Source: Schistosoma mansoni (Eukaryota; Platyhelminthes; Trematoda; Strigeidida; Schistosomatidae). From it: 64,000 nucleotides of DNA. The position numbers were made by a program, and so were the translations under genes. Below are positions 60,780 through 64,000 of the stretch, piece after piece (positions within the stretch are counted from its first letter, which is position 1; each line of letters starts with the position of its first letter). The notes below the pieces were generated by a model. The model was not told the origin of the DNA. It worked only from the letters and a program-made list of their open reading frames with translations, and ran no database searches. Location: contig NC_031498.1 in NCBI RefSeq assembly GCF_000237925.1, positions 8,246,717 to 8,310,716 of the forward strand, in the 5' to 3' direction.

Positions 60780-63000
60780 TCATATAAAACATGTACCCAA
60801 GAGATGTAAAGCTTTCTTGCTTCACAAAGACAGAATTTGGAACCTCCCACAAGAGGATAAAATAACTGGCTTACAAGCGACACCTTACTAATGAAATGCT
60901 TTGTTTGAACGCTCCACAAGATTGCGGGGTGTGTAAAAATGACCGCCATATTTTGCGTTTTAACTAATTTCCTCATTAATGACTTTTCTACCTTTCTTCC
61001 TTCGGAATAAACCCATGATTTTAAAATGTGTAAGTTTGGTTCCTATATGATAGTGGTAGGTCAAATCTATCTTTATTTTTTCTTTCAAATGTCTACAAAT
61101 TTTTTTAAAATAAGTAGTCATAATTTACTAGTGTCTTTTTCCTAAGTTTGTTTAATGGTAACAAGTGTGTCAGTCAATAATATAATAAGTTTGCAGGGCT
61201 CACTATTTTGTGGACGCCATATAAATGGATTCTCTCATGTGACTAGTCTCTCTAACCATAACTGCTTGTCGTTTAGATTGTTTTTCAGTCTTACTAGTTA
61301 CTGGTAAACAACGTAAGATCATATTTAGATCAGGAGAACTCCTTGAGGGCCAGTGGACGTCATTGGCGTCAGTACTGGGCGGGTCGTTCACTGATTATTA
61401 CGCTTGAAAAGTCGACTTGACAAAGTTCATCGTCAATACTGTATGGCTTGCAGAAACAAGAAGCTAACTCATTTTCAACGCTTCTTTCAAGTAAAACACT
61501 AAGAAAAGCTTATTTAATTCCCCTCTAGTCCATGGTTGTTTGGGTAAATGACCTGTTGGTTTATTTTCAACCAAACAGTTGTCAGCTATCACCCCAACAA
61601 ATGAATGATCTCAATTACCTCCGAATGCCAATCCATAGACTCAATACCCAGGGAAAAAGACGTAGTAGAGGTCCAGATGACTTGCTTTTTGTGGTTCTTG
61701 GGGACTTCCCTTCTGTTGCTTACCCTTACGAGGAAACCAAACATTACGACAAGCCATCCACCATATAAGATGCTTTTAAGACGTCACTTTTAATGTACAT
61801 TAAGTTGATAAAGTGTGAAGTCTGAGAGCTAAGTTAAAACACTTCATCATTTCAAAGGTTGTATACATGTCAGATTTACTTTCTATGGATCCCCTTTCCA
61901 AATTGCTACATCAGAGCACTTCACGTGTTAACAGGACTCACTCTTGAAACACACGACCCTTTTCTCTAGTGGAATAGTCATTTCATGCATGAGGTACGTA
62001 AAGTTTCTTCTGACTCAAAAGATCTTTGTTTAGTGACTTACAAATCGCTGCCACCTATTAAAACGATGTTCATTTCAGATGTTCTACGGAAGATAGTGTG
62101 GTATTATAAGTGTTAGAATCAAAAAATGAAAGTACCCAGTCATATTTAGAAATGTTAAGAGTTTCGTCAGCTTGTCCAAATAACCCATCGCCCAGTGTTT
62201 AGTCTTCCTCACCATCATTGATACTACCTTTGCTTTGATTTTTTCATTATTTGTCTTATTAATTTCATCTTTCCTTCCATGTTGTCTAAGAAACTAGACT
62301 GAAACGCACTTATGCCAGGCTCTTTGTTTATTACGACTGACTGATATGCAAGTAATGTTCCAAATAGATCTTTGACCAAATACTAGTAATCCACTATTGT
62401 CCTCTACTTTTAATGTCCATGCTTCTTGATCAAAGAATAAAGCAGTGAAAGATCCCCCTTCCTAGCAGTCAGACTTCCCATTTATGTCACTGGTGATACA
62501 AGTTGACTAAAGCCAAGTGATGTTTTTTTCATCAGCAGGGTTGATGAGACTTTCTCAGCAAGTTAAGCGGTCAATTCTCCTGGCTGTTTGATTCCCTTTT
62601 ATCACCATAATCACTGATGGGATCAGTTCTAGACTAATATTTGGGGAGAGAAATGCGTCCGGAAAGTTCTTGCGTCGTTGCCTGGGGAGTTTAGAAGACC
62701 CTCCACTTTACCAGCCTTTCCGAGACAGAACAACGTCATCTATTGCTAGCCAACCAGCGTGTCTCCAGGAAGAACACCAGTTGAAAAAGTAAGCATTCCT
62801 GGGGAACCCATGGAGGTTACCAACTCTAATTATAGTTAATCATAATCTCAACACATCTTATTTTCGATGGTTATATTTCACATCCCTAAGGCATGACAGT
62901 AAACTTTGAAATATCCCTACTCGATAGTCAGTCGGGCTTCTTGGGGTTAACGTAACTATAGCATACCACGGCTGACGAAACTCTAAAACTGTGTTCTGTA
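60780..63000. other. Unassigned region upstream of the CBP exon
   Basis: A 78-codon plus-strand frame (61532-61768, with KRRSRGPDDLLFVVLGDF) and a GC-richer stretch at 62640-62770 (KVLASLPGEFRRPSTLPAF) look like decayed coding sequence, more likely repeat than CBP exons. No zinc-finger or KIX-like motif was seen. Confidence 0.35.
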
Positions 63001-63002
63001 TG

Positions 63003-63305
63003 ACTAATCGGCGAGACTATAATTTATGGATGACCTTTGAGTGATCCTGGACTGACCATGAGAGTGTTCATTTAATAACTAGGACCAGATGAGGGTTATA
63101 AACTTGTGAGGAATTAGAATTATGATTTACTGTTGATGCTTAAGGTTAAGAATTAGATTCAGGGTTTTCATCACGAACTGACACCAGTTACAATGCCAAA
63201 ACTGTATTTAGCCAAATGGATGAGTGGATTTCGCGCCAAAAATCCAAGACCTATTGTCTTATACCTGTTCAGTTCGTCCATAAATTATAGTCTCTTCGGC
63301 TAATC
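63003..63305. repeat. Dispersed repeat with terminal inverted repeats, copy 2 (MITE-like)
   Basis: The left end (63013-63034, GAGACTATAATTTATGGATG) is repeated inverted at the right end (63274-63294, CGTCCATAAATTATAGTCTC). CTAATC flanks both sides and may be a target duplication. The interior shares about 250 bp with 39980-40275. It has no coding content and looks like a non-autonomous DNA transposon of about 300 bp, of unknown family, some 450 bases before the CBP exon. Confidence 0.65.
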
Positions 63306-63755
63306 AATATATTTCTTATTCCCTATCTAAAAATAAGTGAAAACTCACTTTACACGTGCCAAGTGTAAAAAGTATATTAAACAAACTCTTATTTGGAAGT
63401 ATTTTAACGACAATACCATGATTTTTTCAATCATGACTCCCTCCCTTAAGCGCTTTTGGTCCAAAGTTTGGTTGCTTCAAGAACTCTATTTCTAGATACT
63501 AATGTGGATTAGTTACGACCCATTAAAAGTTAACACGACGGTCTATTTTGGTTATTTTGTAAATGTTAGTGGGACATAACAAATTTATAACAGTAAATGA
63601 GTTCGATCAGTGCTTTATTCTTCGTGAACACCTAGTATATTACTTTTTGTAGTCATTTATTACTTGAACTCGATTAAACATTTGTATCACTGTTAAGTTG
63701 CTCTAAATTTTACTCTCCACACTTTTCGATATTGTCCACACCAAATATACTGTAG

Positions 63756-64000
63756 CTGGTGTAAATATGCAAGGCTCGACCACGGATCAAATCACCTATA
63801 CAAATGACCGTCCCCAAGGTTTATCTACGGAGGCCAAGATGGTTCTCATGCAACAGCAGTTAGCACTACTTTTACATGCTGATCATTGTGAACGCCTTGA
63901 AAGGAGGGGGATGGCAACAAACTGTATGGATCGAAATTGTGGTGAAATCCGAAACTTGCTGCCTCATTTACAGAGTTGTACTCGAGAAAAGGAGTGCAAT
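63756..64000 (+). CDS. CBP: CBP/p300 acetyltransferase, TAZ1 exon (runs off window)
   Basis: CBP/p300 proteins are transcriptional coactivators and histone acetyltransferases; their TAZ1 zinc finger binds activators. After a CTGTAG acceptor (ends 63755) the frame is open to the window edge. From the first Met (63767) residues 24-79 read as TAZ1: AKMVLMQQQLALLLHADHC, then CMDRNC, GEIRNLLPHLQSC and CTREKEC. The zinc ligands show the TAZ spacing: HxxxC, CxxxxC, HxxxC, CxxxxC. Human CBP has QQQLVLLLHAHKC and HMTHCQSGKSC at the same places. TAZ1 lies well inside known CBP proteins, so this is more likely an internal exon than the first, although the in-frame ATG could serve as a start. Upstream exons were not recognised. 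Confidence 0.88.

Noticed and set aside
61532-61768. 78-codon plus-strand frame as an upstream CBP exon
   Set aside because: No CBP motif and no in-phase splice sites; probably decayed repeat.

Overview
The window looks like nuclear DNA of a blood fluke (Schistosoma or a close relative). It is AT-rich and intron-rich, with 34-41 bp micro-introns at the 5' end of one gene. Its repeats include Sm-alpha-type hammerhead elements, CR1- and RTE-type LINEs, Penelope-like GIY-YIG fragments and a gypsy-like fossil. The genus is inferred from these families and was not tested by a search.

Host genes, left to right. (1) A synapsin gene on the + strand runs from before 2860 to 19160. Eleven exons join in one unbroken phase into 596 codons: most of the ATP-grasp C domain, a Ser/Pro/Gln-rich linker and the C-terminal E domain; the 5' exons lie outside the window or were not found. 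(2) Converging on it, 23301-41253 on the - strand is an OS-9 ER lectin gene (ERAD). Ten exons give 642 codons with signal peptide, MRH lectin domain and the conserved C-terminal tail; its largest intron (8.5 kb) is packed with mobile elements. (3) At 51801-52067 (+) there is a probable 3'-terminal exon of an unidentified gene. (4) At the right edge (63756-64000, +) an open exon carries the TAZ1 zinc-finger start of a CBP/p300 acetyltransferase. These genes do not form a pathway; they are neighbours.

Repeats. 2143-2283 is a MITE-like palindrome; 9239-9815 is a head-to-head Sm-alpha pair. A tRNA-headed SINE with a hammerhead ribozyme occurs at about 3.9-4.4, 22.0-22.3, 33.1-33.4, 34.9-35.1 and 47.2-47.7 kb; four of the five copies share a minus-then-plus layout. 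A nearly intact single-ORF LINE (29142-33075, 12-bp target duplication, two in-frame TGA codons) sits in OS-9 intron 6, next to three copies of a short element made only of that LINE's 5' head and 3' tail; one (35255-35780) has its own perfect 12-bp duplication. From 41.3 to 46.4 kb lie CR1-type LINE remains, one split by a Penelope-like insertion with a 10-bp duplication. 54-60.6 kb holds a LINE ORF1-like remnant, an RTE fossil and a gypsy-like LTR fossil. The strongest novelty candidates are the head-tail retroposon and the hammerhead SINE with its repeated head-to-head layout.
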